A stretch of DNA of 64,000 bases. Origin: an uncultured Mollicutes bacterium (lineage in GTDB: Bacteria; Bacillota_I; Bacilli_A; Acholeplasmatales; Anaeroplasmataceae). The notes beneath the pieces are model-generated. The model ran no database searches and was not told where the DNA came from. It saw nothing but the letters and a program-made list of their open reading frames with translations. Every line of letters starts with the position of its first letter. Position 1 is the stretch's first letter. This document shows positions 1 through 8,561 of this stretch, piece by piece. A program made the position numbers and the translations under genes. The stretch covers positions 1-64,000 of the forward strand of contig UQFG01000005.1 in NCBI GenBank assembly GCA_900540175.1, given 5' to 3'.

Positions 1-359
1 CCGATCTCTGCTTTGGTTAATATGTTTCTTAATGGGGTATAAGTTATGGAAATACCGTTATCTTCATTTAGTTTCTCACAAAAATGAGACCAATTATAAT
101 CAAAGTATTTTTCCTTGTATAAATTAATGATTTTTTCCCTTGTCACATCAGGAATAGTAGTAGCTGGTTTTCTACCGGTATTTTTATGGATGAATCCTGC
201 TTTACCTTCCGTTTTATACTTGTGGATTAGTATGTTGACATATCTTTCTGTACATCCTAATCGAATTGCCGCCCGTTTTTTATTGCCATTTTTATCTGCT
301 AATTTTTTTATTATTTCATAAATTGTTTTCTCTTTCATATTTAAATCTACGCGCTTCAT
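1..359 (-). mobile_element. ISNCY (IS1202-like) transposase, N-terminal part, cut by window edge
   Basis: Read on the minus strand, an open frame starts at an ATG at 357-359 behind AGGTGAG and stays open to base 1, giving about 119 residues. The N-terminus MKRVDLNMKEKTIYEIIKK is followed by a helix-turn-helix (KRAAIRLGCTERYVNILIHK) and the segment GRKPATTIPDVTREKI. This layout is what I recall for transposases of the ISNCY/IS1202 group, which bind the element ends and catalyse DNA cleavage and strand transfer. The catalytic domain lies outside the window. The element end probably lies in 360-480; a near-palindrome AACCCTAGGGGTT sits at 401-413, but I could not define an inverted repeat. Family assignment is from memory of the N-terminus. 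Confidence 0.75.
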
Positions 360-560
360 TTGTCTCACCTCTTAAAAAGATTATAAAACAAAAGCCGCGA
401 AACCCTAGGGGTTATTCCTTCCTTTCTTTTTTTCTTTCTTTTACATAAGGGGATACATCCTCTTATAATTCCCTTTATTGTTTTAGGAACTAATCATAAG
501 TTAATCATTAAGATTTTATTAAAAGTTAATTATAACTTTTTGGATAAAAAAGTAAAATCA

Positions 561-589
561 TAGACAAAACAAATGTTTTATGGTATAAT
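561..589 (+). promoter_or_regulatory. Sigma-A promoter of the lysine operon
   Basis: TAGACA (561-566) and TATAAT (584-589) are separated by 17 bases. The predicted start near 596 lies just upstream of the lysine riboswitch. The rest of 360-560 is AT-rich and shows nothing else I can name. Confidence 0.8.
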
Positions 590-605
590 AGACACGTTAT
601 AAAAA

Positions 606-756
606 TAGAGGTAGCAATGCAGATGAGTAACTTATGGAGAAGGCATTTGAGGAAATAAGCGAAAGGCAATCATTGCCGAATGGTCGTTTAGGCATAGACG
701 GTCCATGGGGGTATGGGAAATACTTATACCACTCCTACAGGGATGTAGAGGCGCTA
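606..756 (+). promoter_or_regulatory. Lysine riboswitch (L-box)
   Basis: The leader carries the conserved blocks of the L-box in order: ATAGAGGT, GAGTA, GGAGAA, GAAAGGC, TTGCCGAA, and a closing GAGGCGCTA. The downstream genes lysA, dapA and dapB make lysine, which fits ligand and target. AGAGG at 747-751 can pair with CCTCT of the following terminator, giving a plausible antiterminator. Lysine binding would therefore favour termination. The exact P1 boundaries are approximate. Confidence 0.85.
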
Positions 757-775
757 GTAAATGATCAAATGATAT

Positions 776-803
776 CGTCCTCTTAAAAGGGGCGTTTTTT
801 TTT
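776..803 (+). terminator. Riboswitch-controlled intrinsic terminator
   Basis: CGTCCT pairs with GGGGCG around a short AU-rich loop and is followed by nine T residues. It lies between the L-box and lysA and ends just before the lysA ribosome site, so it is the expression platform. Confidence 0.8.
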
Positions 804-813
804 GGAGGAAGAC

Positions 814-2049
814 ATGAAACTGACAAAAGAACAGGGACAATATTTAAAAGACCGTTATCAAACACCGCTTTTTTTATACGATGTCCGGGAATTAAAATCC
901 AGAATGGACAGTTTAAAAAAACATTTTGTTTCCAAACTGTTCGATACGGAGATTTTGTATGCTTCCAAAGCATTTTCCGTTAAAGCAATGATACAATTGG
1001 TTCAAGAAAGAGGGCTTTCGTTGGATGTCGTATCATTGGGGGAACTTTATACGGCGGAACAAGTCGGGTTTGATTTTCATCATATTTATTTTCACGGAAA
1101 CAATAAAACAGAAGAAGAATTGCGTTATGCAGTGGAAAAAGGTGTCGGTACCATTATCGTCGATAATGAGATGGAATTAAAACGGCTTGCCGATATCAGT
1201 TCGGAACTGAAAAAAAAGGTAAATGTTTTAATTCGTTTGAATCTCGGTATCGAGGCGCACACGCATCAATACATTGTTACGGCGCATATCGATTCGAAAT
1301 TCGGTGTTGCTTACCATTCTGAGGAATTTAAGAGGATGGAGGAGGTGCTGCTTGAATCGCCGTATTTGGATTTTGACGGTTTCCATTCGCACATCGGTTC
1401 TCAGATTTTCGATCTTCGTCCGTTTGATGCCGCGATTGAAAAGCTGATTGCCATTTGCCGGGATTACAATCAACCGCTGGTTTTGAACATCGGCGGCGGG
1501 TTCGGTGTTACGTATACCAAAGCCGATCATCCGGTTTCTTTGCAGGATGTGGCAACGCATTTGATCGAAACGACGGAACGCCTTTTAAAACAGGAGGCGA
1601 TCGTTTTAAAGAAGTTATGCATTGAACCGGGAAGAAGCATCGTAGCGGAAGCGGGAAGTACGCTTTATACCATCGGATTTCAAAAACAAACGCCGAACAA
1701 ACTGTATTATTTTGTCGATGGAGGCATGACGGATAACATTCGACCGGCTTTATATCAGGCTCAATACGAATGTCGTATTTTGGGAAAAGAGGATTCTTTT
1801 AAGAATCGTTTGGTCACAATTGCCGGTAAATGTTGTGAAAGCGGCGATATTTTAATCGAAAACTGTCTGTTACCGCCGGCATTACCGGGCGATTTATTGT
1901 TGATGAATACCACCGGAGCTTACGGGTATTCGATGAGCAGCAATTACAATAAGATCTGTCTTCCGGCCGTTGTCTTTTTAGAAGACGGCACCGATCGATT
2001 GGTTGTACGAAGACAGACGTTGGAAGAATTGATTGAAAGGGAAGTATAA
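814..2049 (+). CDS. lysA: Diaminopimelate decarboxylase
   Basis: PLP-dependent decarboxylation of meso-diaminopimelate to L-lysine, the last step of lysine synthesis, in the cytoplasm. The protein has 411 residues, normal for LysA. Visible motifs of this fold-type III enzyme are the PLP lysine in LYASKAFS, HSHIGSQIFD, the glycine loop GGGFGVTY, EPGRSIVAE, and CCESGDIL near the C-terminus, which completes the active site across the dimer. The ATG at 814 follows GGAGGA with four-base spacing; an in-frame TTG at 802 lies before that site and is rejected. First gene of the lysine operon, directly behind the L-box. Its stop is one base before the dapA start. Confidence 0.96.
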   Translation: MKLTKEQGQYLKDRYQTPLFLYDVRELKSRMDSLKKHFVSKLFDTEILYASKAFSVKAMIQLVQERGLSLDVVSLGELYTAEQVGFDFHHIYFHGNNKTEEELRYAVEKGVGTIIVDNEMELKRLADISSELKKKVNVLIRLNLGIEAHTHQYIVTAHIDSKFGVAYHSEEFKRMEEVLLESPYLDFDGFHSHIGSQIFDLRPFDAAIEKLIAICRDYNQPLVLNIGGGFGVTYTKADHPVSLQDVATHLIETTERLLKQEAIVLKKLCIEPGRSIVAEAGSTLYTIGFQKQTPNKLYYFVDGGMTDNIRPALYQAQYECRILGKEDSFKNRLVTIAGKCCESGDILIENCLLPPALPGDLLLMNTTGAYGYSMSSNYNKICLPAVVFLEDGTDRLVVRRQTLEELIEREV

Positions 2050-2050
2050 A

Positions 2051-2938
2051 ATGAAAACGTTAAAAGGGAGTTTGGTGGCTCTGGTAACGCCGTTTTTAGA
2101 AGACGGTCGTGTGAATTACACAGTGCTTGAAGAATTATTGGACTATCATCTTTCTCATCAGACAGACGGTATTGTCCTGCTTGGAACAACGGGTGAAGCA
2201 ACGACGCTTACGATCGAAGAACAAGAAGAAATGGTCCGGTTGGCGGTAAAAAAACTGGCCGGAAAAATTCCTTTGATCGTCGGAGCCGGCTCTAATGACA
2301 CAAGCAAGGCTGTTGCGCTTGCCAAACGGTTTTCCGCACTGGGGGCGGATTATTTACTGACGATTACCCCGTACTATAACAAAACCAACGCATCAGGATT
2401 GATTCAGCATTTTAAAGCCATCGCCAATGCTTCGTCCTGTCCGATTATTTTATACAATGTTCCGTCTAGAACGGGCATGTCGATTCCGATTTCTGTTTTA
2501 AAGGAATTAAAAGATCATCCGAACATCATCGGAATCAAAGAAGCAAGCGGAAATATGAGTTATGCCAGTGCGGTTGCCTGTCTGCTTTCCGATGATTTCT
2601 TAATGTTTTCGGGCAACGATGATTTGATTGTTCCGATGATGTCGATCGGTTCGGTCGGTGTGATTTCGGTTCTTGCCAATGTGGCTCCAAAAGCCACTCA
2701 CGAAATGTGTGCTTTCTGTTTGGAAGAAAACTACCGGAAAGCCGCCGAAAAACAACTTGCGTTGTTGCCGGTAATCGAATCTTTGTTCTATGAAACCAAT
2801 CCGATTCCGGTCAAAGAAGCGATGAATTATTTAGGATTTGCGGTCGGTGGGTACCGGTTGCCGCTTTTTCAGATGGATTCGGCACTAAAAGGAAAAATGA
2901 TTCAACGACTTCAAGAGAATAAGGAGATGTTGTATTGA
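2051..2938 (+). CDS. dapA: 4-hydroxy-tetrahydrodipicolinate synthase
   Basis: Condenses pyruvate with aspartate semialdehyde to hydroxy-tetrahydrodipicolinate, the first committed step toward diaminopimelate and lysine; the diaminopimelate also serves peptidoglycan and the product feeds spore dipicolinate. 295 residues, the usual length for this TIM-barrel aldolase. GTTGEATTL holds the catalytic Thr pair, YNVPSRTG the catalytic Tyr, and IIGIKEASGNM the Schiff-base Lys. ATG at 2051 follows GAAAGGGAAG, which lies in the end of lysA. Translationally linked to dapB by TGATG. dapD/dapL/dapF are not in the window. Confidence 0.96.
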   Translation: MKTLKGSLVALVTPFLEDGRVNYTVLEELLDYHLSHQTDGIVLLGTTGEATTLTIEEQEEMVRLAVKKLAGKIPLIVGAGSNDTSKAVALAKRFSALGADYLLTITPYYNKTNASGLIQHFKAIANASSCPIILYNVPSRTGMSIPISVLKELKDHPNIIGIKEASGNMSYASAVACLLSDDFLMFSGNDDLIVPMMSIGSVGVISVLANVAPKATHEMCAFCLEENYRKAAEKQLALLPVIESLFYETNPIPVKEAMNYLGFAVGGYRLPLFQMDSALKGKMIQRLQENKEMLY

Positions 2939-3657
2939 TGAAAATTTGTGTGGTCGGTTATGGTGCCATGGGAAAATTGGTCAGTTCCATGGCTAAGGAA
3001 GAATTGGCTTGTGTAGTTGCCAAAGAAAGTCCGTATCAGACGTTAGAAGCGGCGCCTTGTCCGTTTGATATCATCGTTGATTTTTCTCACCCGGACAATT
3101 TGGAGATGATAAGGACCTATGCGCTTAAGCATTCGATTCCCGTTCTTTTTGCGACGACCGGTTATACCGATCGGCAATTAGAGCAAATCGAAGAACTTTC
3201 CAAATCGGTGCCGGTTTTGCGAAGTGCCAACTTTTCACTGGGTGTCATTTTGTTGAATCGACTTTTAAAACAGATCGTTCCGCTGTTAAAGGATGATTTT
3301 GATATTGAGGTGACGGAAGCCCATCATCATTATAAAGTTGATGCGCCAAGCGGAACGGCGAAAATGTTTTTAAAAACCATCGTCGATGAAACGGGCTTTG
3401 AAGAACGCTACGACCGATTGGGGTATGCTCCGAGAAAACCGAACGAAATCGGTGTACACTCGATTCGGGGCGGATCCATTGTTGGCGATCATGAAATTTT
3501 ATTTTGCGGGGAAGATGAAGTAATCAAACTTTCCCATCATGCGCAATCGAAAAAGATTTTTGCCGTCGGTACGTTAAAAGCCGCTCGGTTTTTGTTATCG
3601 CAAGAACCCGGTTCTTATACGATGGAAGATGTTTTGTTTCAAAAGGAAATCGCTTGA
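2938..3657 (+). CDS. dapB: 4-hydroxy-tetrahydrodipicolinate reductase
   Basis: NAD(P)H-dependent reduction of the DapA product to tetrahydrodipicolinate. 239 residues, at the short end of the family (enterobacterial enzymes have about 270). The N-terminal Rossmann motif is GYGAMG, with FDIIVDFSHPD and FATTGYT following. The catalytic segment is EAHHHYKVDAPSGTA, containing the His proton donor and the Lys of the family. The start is ATG 2938, overlapping the dapA stop by one base. Last gene of the riboswitch operon before a structured 140-base gap; read-through into asd is possible. Confidence 0.95.
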   Translation: MKICVVGYGAMGKLVSSMAKEELACVVAKESPYQTLEAAPCPFDIIVDFSHPDNLEMIRTYALKHSIPVLFATTGYTDRQLEQIEELSKSVPVLRSANFSLGVILLNRLLKQIVPLLKDDFDIEVTEAHHHYKVDAPSGTAKMFLKTIVDETGFEERYDRLGYAPRKPNEIGVHSIRGGSIVGDHEILFCGEDEVIKLSHHAQSKKIFAVGTLKAARFLLSQEPGSYTMEDVLFQKEIA

Positions 3658-3671
3658 AATAAGTGTTTTGT

Positions 3672-3795
3672 AATAGACAACTTTGCAAATTGCCGCATTA
3701 ACTAATAGTGGTGCAAGGTATTGAATCTTGCCCGGTAACCTTCTTGATATAGGAGGTTGGATCTTATCAGTAAAGGGATAAAAGTAGAGGGAGTA
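3672..3795 (+). promoter_or_regulatory. Structured leader between dapB and asd, class unknown
   Basis: The gap holds four dyads. TTGCCGC (3690-3696) can pair with GTG..GCAA (3708-3716, two-base bulge). This excludes a second hairpin, GCAAG (3713-3717) with CTTGC (3727-3731). AACCTTCT (3737-3744) pairs fully with AGGAGGTT (3751-3758), and TTATC (3764-3768) with GATAA (3777-3781). The asd ribosome site AGAGGGAG follows at 3787-3794. There is no T-run, so any control would act at translation or RNA stability. It matches no riboswitch consensus I can recall. A weak TAGACA/TAACTA promoter may overlap the start. Confidence 0.45.
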
Positions 3796-3799
3796 TCAT

Positions 3800-4792
3800 A
3801 TGAAAAAATATAATGTTGCGATTGTCGGTGCTACCGGACTGGTAGGGACGACTTTTGTTCGGGTTTTGGAAGAATACCGATTTCCCGTTGCGGAACTTCG
3901 TTTGTTGGCTTCTTGTCGTTCGGCCGGGAAAAAAATGGTGTTTAACGGAAAAGAATATGTTGTAGAAGAATTAAAAGAGTCATCTTTTGACGGAATAGAT
4001 CTTGCTCTTTTTTCCGCCGGCAGTGCGGTTTCCAAACAGTTCGCACCGATTGCCGTTCAGAAAGGGTGTTTGGTCATTGACAATTCATCCTGTTGGCGGG
4101 AAGATCCTTCCGTACCGCTGATTGTGCCGGAAGTCAATTTGAACGACTATCCGATCAATCGTTTGATCGCCAATCCGAATTGTTCAACGATTCAGGCGAT
4201 GTTGCCACTAAAGGCACTGGATGAGGCCTTTCATCTCAAACGCGTTGTTTTTTCAACGTATCAGGCTGTTTCCGGCAGCGGACAAAAGGGAAAAGAAGAT
4301 CTGCTTAGAACCCGTGACGGCTTTCCACCGCAATTTTATCCTTATGATATCAGCAAGACTTGTATTCCTGAAATCGATGTCTTTTTAGAGAACGGCTATA
4401 CCAAAGAAGAAATGAAAATGGTTCATGAAACAAGAAAAATTCTTCATCATCCCGATTTGCCGGTCAGTGCGACTTGTATTCGGGTTCCTGTTTTGAATTC
4501 GCATGGTGTGGTCGTTTGCTGTGAAGCGGAAAAGAAGATGTCAAAAGCCTCTGTTTCGGAGGTTTTATCGCGATTTGAAAACATTGTGTTACTAGATGAC
4601 GGAAAAAAACATTTGTATCCGACCTCGTTGGTTGCCAACGGAACCGATCAGGTTTATGTCGGGCGTATTCGGGAGGATTTATCGGTCGATAACGGAATTG
4701 TTTTTTACTGTACGGCCGATAATATAAGAAAAGGTGCGGCGGCCAATGCCGTGCAAATCGCTTTAAAACTGGCCGAACTTGATAAGATATAG
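3800..4792 (+). CDS. asd: Aspartate-semialdehyde dehydrogenase
   Basis: NADPH-dependent reduction of aspartyl phosphate to aspartate semialdehyde, the branch point for lysine, threonine and methionine. 330 residues, normal length. The N-terminus has the Rossmann motif VGATGLVGTTF. The catalytic Cys lies in NPNCSTIQ (about residues 129-136), with YQAVSGSGQKG and the later RVPVLNSHG of the substrate site. ATG at 3800 follows AGAGGGAG. It is followed ten bases later by lysC, so the two enzymes that convert aspartate to semialdehyde are co-expressed downstream of the structured leader. Confidence 0.95.
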   Translation: MKKYNVAIVGATGLVGTTFVRVLEEYRFPVAELRLLASCRSAGKKMVFNGKEYVVEELKESSFDGIDLALFSAGSAVSKQFAPIAVQKGCLVIDNSSCWREDPSVPLIVPEVNLNDYPINRLIANPNCSTIQAMLPLKALDEAFHLKRVVFSTYQAVSGSGQKGKEDLLRTRDGFPPQFYPYDISKTCIPEIDVFLENGYTKEEMKMVHETRKILHHPDLPVSATCIRVPVLNSHGVVVCCEAEKKMSKASVSEVLSRFENIVLLDDGKKHLYPTSLVANGTDQVYVGRIREDLSVDNGIVFYCTADNIRKGAAANAVQIALKLAELDKI

Positions 4793-4802
4793 GAGGGAGC
4801 AA

Positions 4803-6107
4803 ATGCTGGTTGTGACAAAATTTGGCGGAAGCTCTTTATCTTGCGCCACTCAATTTGAAAAGGTAAAAAATATTATAGAATCAGATGCCAAACGAAAAAT
4901 TGTCGTTGTTTCGGCTTTGGGAAAAAGAGATCCGAAGGATACGAAAATAACGGATCTTCTTTATATTCTTCATGCTCATCTGCGCTATAGCGTTCCTTAT
5001 GAAGAAATTTGGACGATGATCGTCGAACGCTTTTGTGCGATTCGAAAGGATCTTGCGATTGCTTACCCGATTGAAGAAGATCTTTCTTCTTTATCAGAAG
5101 AACTGCACAAAGGAATCGCCCTGGACTATCTTGTTTCCAGAGGAGAATACTTTACTGCCAAACTGATGAGTTCGTATTTGGGATATCCTTTTGTCGATGC
5201 CAAAGAGATTATTCGTTTCGGATATGACGGAAAACTGGATGAAAGCGAAACGGAAAAAGCCGTAAAACAGGCTTTCATGCGATACGGCTCAATGGTCGTT
5301 CCCGGTTTTTACGGAGCGTATCCGGACGGCAGTATTAAACTATTAAGTCGTGGCGGTTCTGATGTAACGGGATCCATTTTATCCAAATGTCTGAAAGTAT
5401 CGCTTTATGAAAATTGGACGGATGTTTCAGGTATTTTGGCTGCCGATCCCAGAATTATTTTTCAACCGAAATGTATTCGGGAAATTACGTATGCCGAATT
5501 AAGGGAATTGTCTTATATGGGGGCAAACGTGCTTCATGAAGAAACGGTTTTCCCGGTTCAGGAATTGAATATTCCAATCAATTTGAAGAATACAAACGAT
5601 CCTCAACATCCGGGAACATTGATTAAAAACGAATGTGAGGATCAAGATACGATTGTTACCGGTCTTGCCGGAAAAAAAGAATTTATGGCCTTTAATATTT
5701 TTAAAACCCATATGTCCAATCAAGTCGGGTTTCTAAGAAAAACATTGTCCATTTTCGAAAAATACGGCGTTTCGGTTGAACATTTGCCGTCCGGAATCGA
5801 TTCGTTTTCCGTAGTGGTTTCCGATGATTCGGCCGAACAATGTCAATATGAGATCATCATGGATCTGAAAAAAGAATTGAATGCCGATGTGACAGTCGAT
5901 CATGATTTGGCTTTAATTGCCGTAGTAGGGCGGAATATGGTTCATAAATATGGGTTGTGCGGAACGATTTTTCAAACCCTCGGAAAAGAAAAGATCAATA
6001 TTAAATTATTGGCTCAAGGACCGTCGGAACTCAATATTATTATCGGAATTGCCCGAAAAGATTATGAAAATAGTTTAAGAGCTCTTTATAAAAACTTACT
6101 TGCTTGA
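4803..6107 (+). CDS. lysC: Aspartokinase
   Basis: Phosphorylates aspartate with ATP, the entry step of the aspartate family pathway. 434 residues. The N-terminal amino-acid-kinase domain begins with KFGGSSL and includes SRGGSDVTGS; after about residue 300 come two ACT-type segments (beginning near FNIFKTHMSNQVGF and LIAVVGRNMVHKYG) that normally bind lysine or threonine for feedback control. Start ATG 4803 follows GGAGGG. Last gene of the lysine cluster; an intrinsic terminator follows at 6148. The symbol is used in the B. subtilis sense; I cannot tell which amino acid inhibits it. Confidence 0.92.
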   Translation: MLVVTKFGGSSLSCATQFEKVKNIIESDAKRKIVVVSALGKRDPKDTKITDLLYILHAHLRYSVPYEEIWTMIVERFCAIRKDLAIAYPIEEDLSSLSEELHKGIALDYLVSRGEYFTAKLMSSYLGYPFVDAKEIIRFGYDGKLDESETEKAVKQAFMRYGSMVVPGFYGAYPDGSIKLLSRGGSDVTGSILSKCLKVSLYENWTDVSGILAADPRIIFQPKCIREITYAELRELSYMGANVLHEETVFPVQELNIPINLKNTNDPQHPGTLIKNECEDQDTIVTGLAGKKEFMAFNIFKTHMSNQVGFLRKTLSIFEKYGVSVEHLPSGIDSFSVVVSDDSAEQCQYEIIMDLKKELNADVTVDHDLALIAVVGRNMVHKYGLCGTIFQTLGKEKINIKLLAQGPSELNIIIGIARKDYENSLRALYKNLLA

Positions 6108-6147
6108 ATTGATGTGGAAGAAAAAAGAGACTTTAAACGAAAAAAAG

Positions 6148-6172
6148 AAGGACTTTGAAAGTCCTTTTTTTT
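6148..6172 (+). terminator. Intrinsic terminator after lysC
   Basis: AAGGACTTTGAAAGTCCTT is a perfect inverted repeat followed by a run of T. It ends at the stop codon of the converging permease gene. Confidence 0.85.
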
Positions 6173-7001
6173 ACGGACGATAGGTGTTTTTGGAAATACT
6201 TAAAACGGAAATCACCATACATACACCGATAATTGCCACCAAAACGATGATACCGGCCGAAAACGGTGTTTCGTAAACGTGTCTTAATGGTTGAGGTGCG
6301 ATGATGCCGTTTTCAATTGGATACGTTTTAGCAAGCATTTTGATGTCGAAAATACCGCCCAATGCCGCTAAGGACCATTTGGCGATGGTAATGAAACTGA
6401 GCCACTCGATATTTTCCGGTAAATCCATCAATGCTCCCGATAAAACCACTTGGGAAATGATGATGAACAGAACCGGCAATACGGCACTTTCACTGCTTTT
6501 TAACACGGCAGAAATCATGATTCCAAAGGCATCGGCTGCTAAAAAAGTTAAGAAAATGACCAGATAAAACAGAAGAATCTGATAGATTTTGGTATCGGGA
6601 TTCCAATTGAAATCAATAAACGAAAGTAATCCGGTAATGATCAATAAAGTTTGCAAAAAAGCAATCACGCTTTGAACGGTCATTTTACTGAAAATATAGG
6701 CGATGCGGTCTAAACCCGAATCGTATTCGCGTTTTAAGATTTCTCTTTCTTTGCAAACTTCTCGGTAAGAATTCAGTATGGCCATGGTAATGGCCACGGT
6801 GACGATGATGAAAAGCGTCATCATGGCATTGTAATAATCAAATTGTTTTGAACAGGTCAGATACATAATCAGCAGCATCAACGGAGCTTGCAATAAAAGC
6901 GTAATTAACGATACTTTATCGGATAGGATAATGGAAAAATACCGTTTGGTCATGGCTCGGTAATGGAGATTGTTCATCCTTATTTTGGCAGTAAACCGCA
7001 T
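6171..7001 (-). CDS. ABC-2 type permease, partner of the FHA-ABC protein
   Basis: Integral membrane half of an ABC-2 exporter, 276 residues. Six hydrophobic stretches can be seen, for example around residues 30-50, 60-80, 110-130, 145-170, 175-195 and 250-270, with a basic cytoplasmic N-terminus. The start ATG at 7001 follows AGGAGG with normal spacing and overlaps the ATPase gene by 22 bases, so the two are translationally coupled. It resembles the C-terminal permease part of the ABCG-like FHA-ABC transporters, here encoded separately. Substrate unknown; the C-terminus ends with the stop at 6171, next to the lysC terminator. Confidence 0.8.
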   Translation of the reverse strand: MRFTAKIRMNNLHYRAMTKRYFSIILSDKVSLITLLLQAPLMLLIMYLTCSKQFDYYNAMMTLFIIVTVAITMAILNSYREVCKEREILKREYDSGLDRIAYIFSKMTVQSVIAFLQTLLIITGLLSFIDFNWNPDTKIYQILLFYLVIFLTFLAADAFGIMISAVLKSSESAVLPVLFIIISQVVLSGALMDLPENIEWLSFITIAKWSLAALGGIFDIKMLAKTYPIENGIIAPQPLRHVYETPFSAGIIVLVAIIGVCMVISVLSISKNTYRP

Positions 7002-8431
7002 GATTTTTCCTCCTTGTAATACTGATTTTGTTCGGCGATCATTTTTTTATATTCTTCGGTTTTTTTGAATTTTTCCCGATAGAACAAGGTATTTTCTTTC
7101 GAAGAAAGAAGATGAAAAATCGGTCCGAATTTTTTGGATTTGAAAAATGCCATGGCTTTTTTCGGACTTCCGAAATAGCAAAGATTTCCGCCTAAACCCA
7201 AAAAGGCGATTTTATCGCAGCGATCGACGTTTTCCATGTTATGCGTTACTACGACGACGGTTCGGCCGGTTTTAGCTAGGCGATCAAGCAGTTCCATGAT
7301 TTCATAATCCAAATCGGGAGAAAGTCCGCTGGTCGGTTCATCTAAAAACAGAACTTTCGGATCGGACATCAATTCCATGGCAATACTGACTCTTTTTTTC
7401 TGACCGCCGGAAAGTTTGCTGACTTTTAAATTTTTTTGTTCGATCAATGCCACATCGGTTAAAACTTTTTGAATTAGCGCATTGAGTTCTTGCTTTTTTA
7501 GGCGATGTTTCATTTTGATAAACGAATAATAGTAGAGGGTTTTATATACGGTTAAATTGTCATGCATGATATCTTTTTGGGGAACGTAACCGACGTTTTT
7601 TTGAAAACTTTGATAAAAACGGTAATAATCGTTGTAATCGAAATAAATGCTCCCACTACTTGCTTTTCGTCTGCCGGTAATGGCATCTAGCAGCGTGCTT
7701 TTTCCGGTACCGCTCCCTCCTACCAACGCGATAAATTCCCCTTCTTGGATGGTAAACGTGATGTCATCTAAAAGCCGGATCTTCTTTTTCCGCCACGAAT
7801 CGGAAACGGTTTTGTTAAGGTGCCTTATATCGATTCTGCTTCCGGAAGAAGGATTGGTCCACATCAAATGATACTGATAATATTGAAAGGCAACGGAAGG
7901 CAGTACGATGATGTCGCCGTCTTCTAACTGTTTGCTTTTGGTTTTGATTCCATTGATTACAAGACCATTGGAACTGTTTAAATCTTCGATGTAACAACAA
8001 TTGTCGGTATAAATGATTCTGGTGTTGTAGCGGTCGATTTGCGGATTGTTTAAAACCAAATCCGACGTTTCGGCCCGACCGATGGTAAAAGAAGTGTTTC
8101 GTTTCAAATCCACCGTATATTTCATACCGTTGGTCGTAACATACGGTTTAAACGGCAGAACGGGGATAAAGGTGAGCGTCAAAGAAGCGATATAAAGCGG
8201 TTTTTGAAGCAGAACCGGATAAATGTGTCGTTTGGAAAAGCGTCGAAACGGACGTTTTACGGCAATGTTGCTTTGATTTTTAAAATACCAAGTACCGTTC
8301 TTTTTTAAGAATAAAATAAGGCCGTCGATGGGAAGGTCGATGGTTTGTTGTTTTCCTATCAATAATTCTTCTTTTCCGGCTAAGTCGATAAAGTAAAAAT
8401 CATCTTTTGCTTTTTCCACTTTTAAAAACAT
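6980..8431 (-). CDS. ABC transporter ATP-binding protein with N-terminal FHA domain
   Basis: 483 residues. After about 90 residues of unassigned sequence comes an FHA domain (about 100-190) with TIGRAETSDLVL and LNSSNGLVING, the pattern that binds phosphothreonine. The ABC domain follows, with Walker A GGSGTGKST, signature LSGGQKKRVS and Walker B VLFLDEPTSGL. In this group the FHA domain is thought to link export to Ser/Thr kinase signalling. Neighbour of the permease at 6171-7001. Start ATG 8431 follows AGGAGGG. Upstream, toward 8470, a TATAAT-like box (minus strand) is visible. The exported substrate cannot be inferred. Confidence 0.88.
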   Translation of the reverse strand: MFLKVEKAKDDFYFIDLAGKEELLIGKQQTIDLPIDGLILFLKKNGTWYFKNQSNIAVKRPFRRFSKRHIYPVLLQKPLYIASLTLTFIPVLPFKPYVTTNGMKYTVDLKRNTSFTIGRAETSDLVLNNPQIDRYNTRIIYTDNCCYIEDLNSSNGLVINGIKTKSKQLEDGDIIVLPSVAFQYYQYHLMWTNPSSGSRIDIRHLNKTVSDSWRKKKIRLLDDITFTIQEGEFIALVGGSGTGKSTLLDAITGRRKASSGSIYFDYNDYYRFYQSFQKNVGYVPQKDIMHDNLTVYKTLYYYSFIKMKHRLKKQELNALIQKVLTDVALIEQKNLKVSKLSGGQKKRVSIAMELMSDPKVLFLDEPTSGLSPDLDYEIMELLDRLAKTGRTVVVVTHNMENVDRCDKIAFLGLGGNLCYFGSPKKAMAFFKSKKFGPIFHLLSSKENTLFYREKFKKTEEYKKMIAEQNQYYKEEKSCGLLPK

Positions 8432-8505
8432 GACGATCCCTCCTTTTCTTTATTTTCATTATACGATAGCTTTTTCCTAAAAGGAAGTTCATACGGGGAT
8501 TTTTA

Positions 8506-8535
8506 TTTACTAAATTCGTCGTTTTATGATAAAAT
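8506..8535 (+). promoter_or_regulatory. Putative sigma-A promoter for the DHH-pfl cluster
   Basis: TTTACT (8506-8511) and TAAAAT (8530-8535) with 18-base spacing, 27 bases before the DHH gene. Confidence 0.5.
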
Positions 8536-8561
8536 AAAAAACGAGAGGAGTTGTTTTCAGT

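Noticed and set aside
3737..3758. Eight-base hairpin as a terminator after dapB
   Set aside because: No T-run follows; it is better seen as part of a leader structure.
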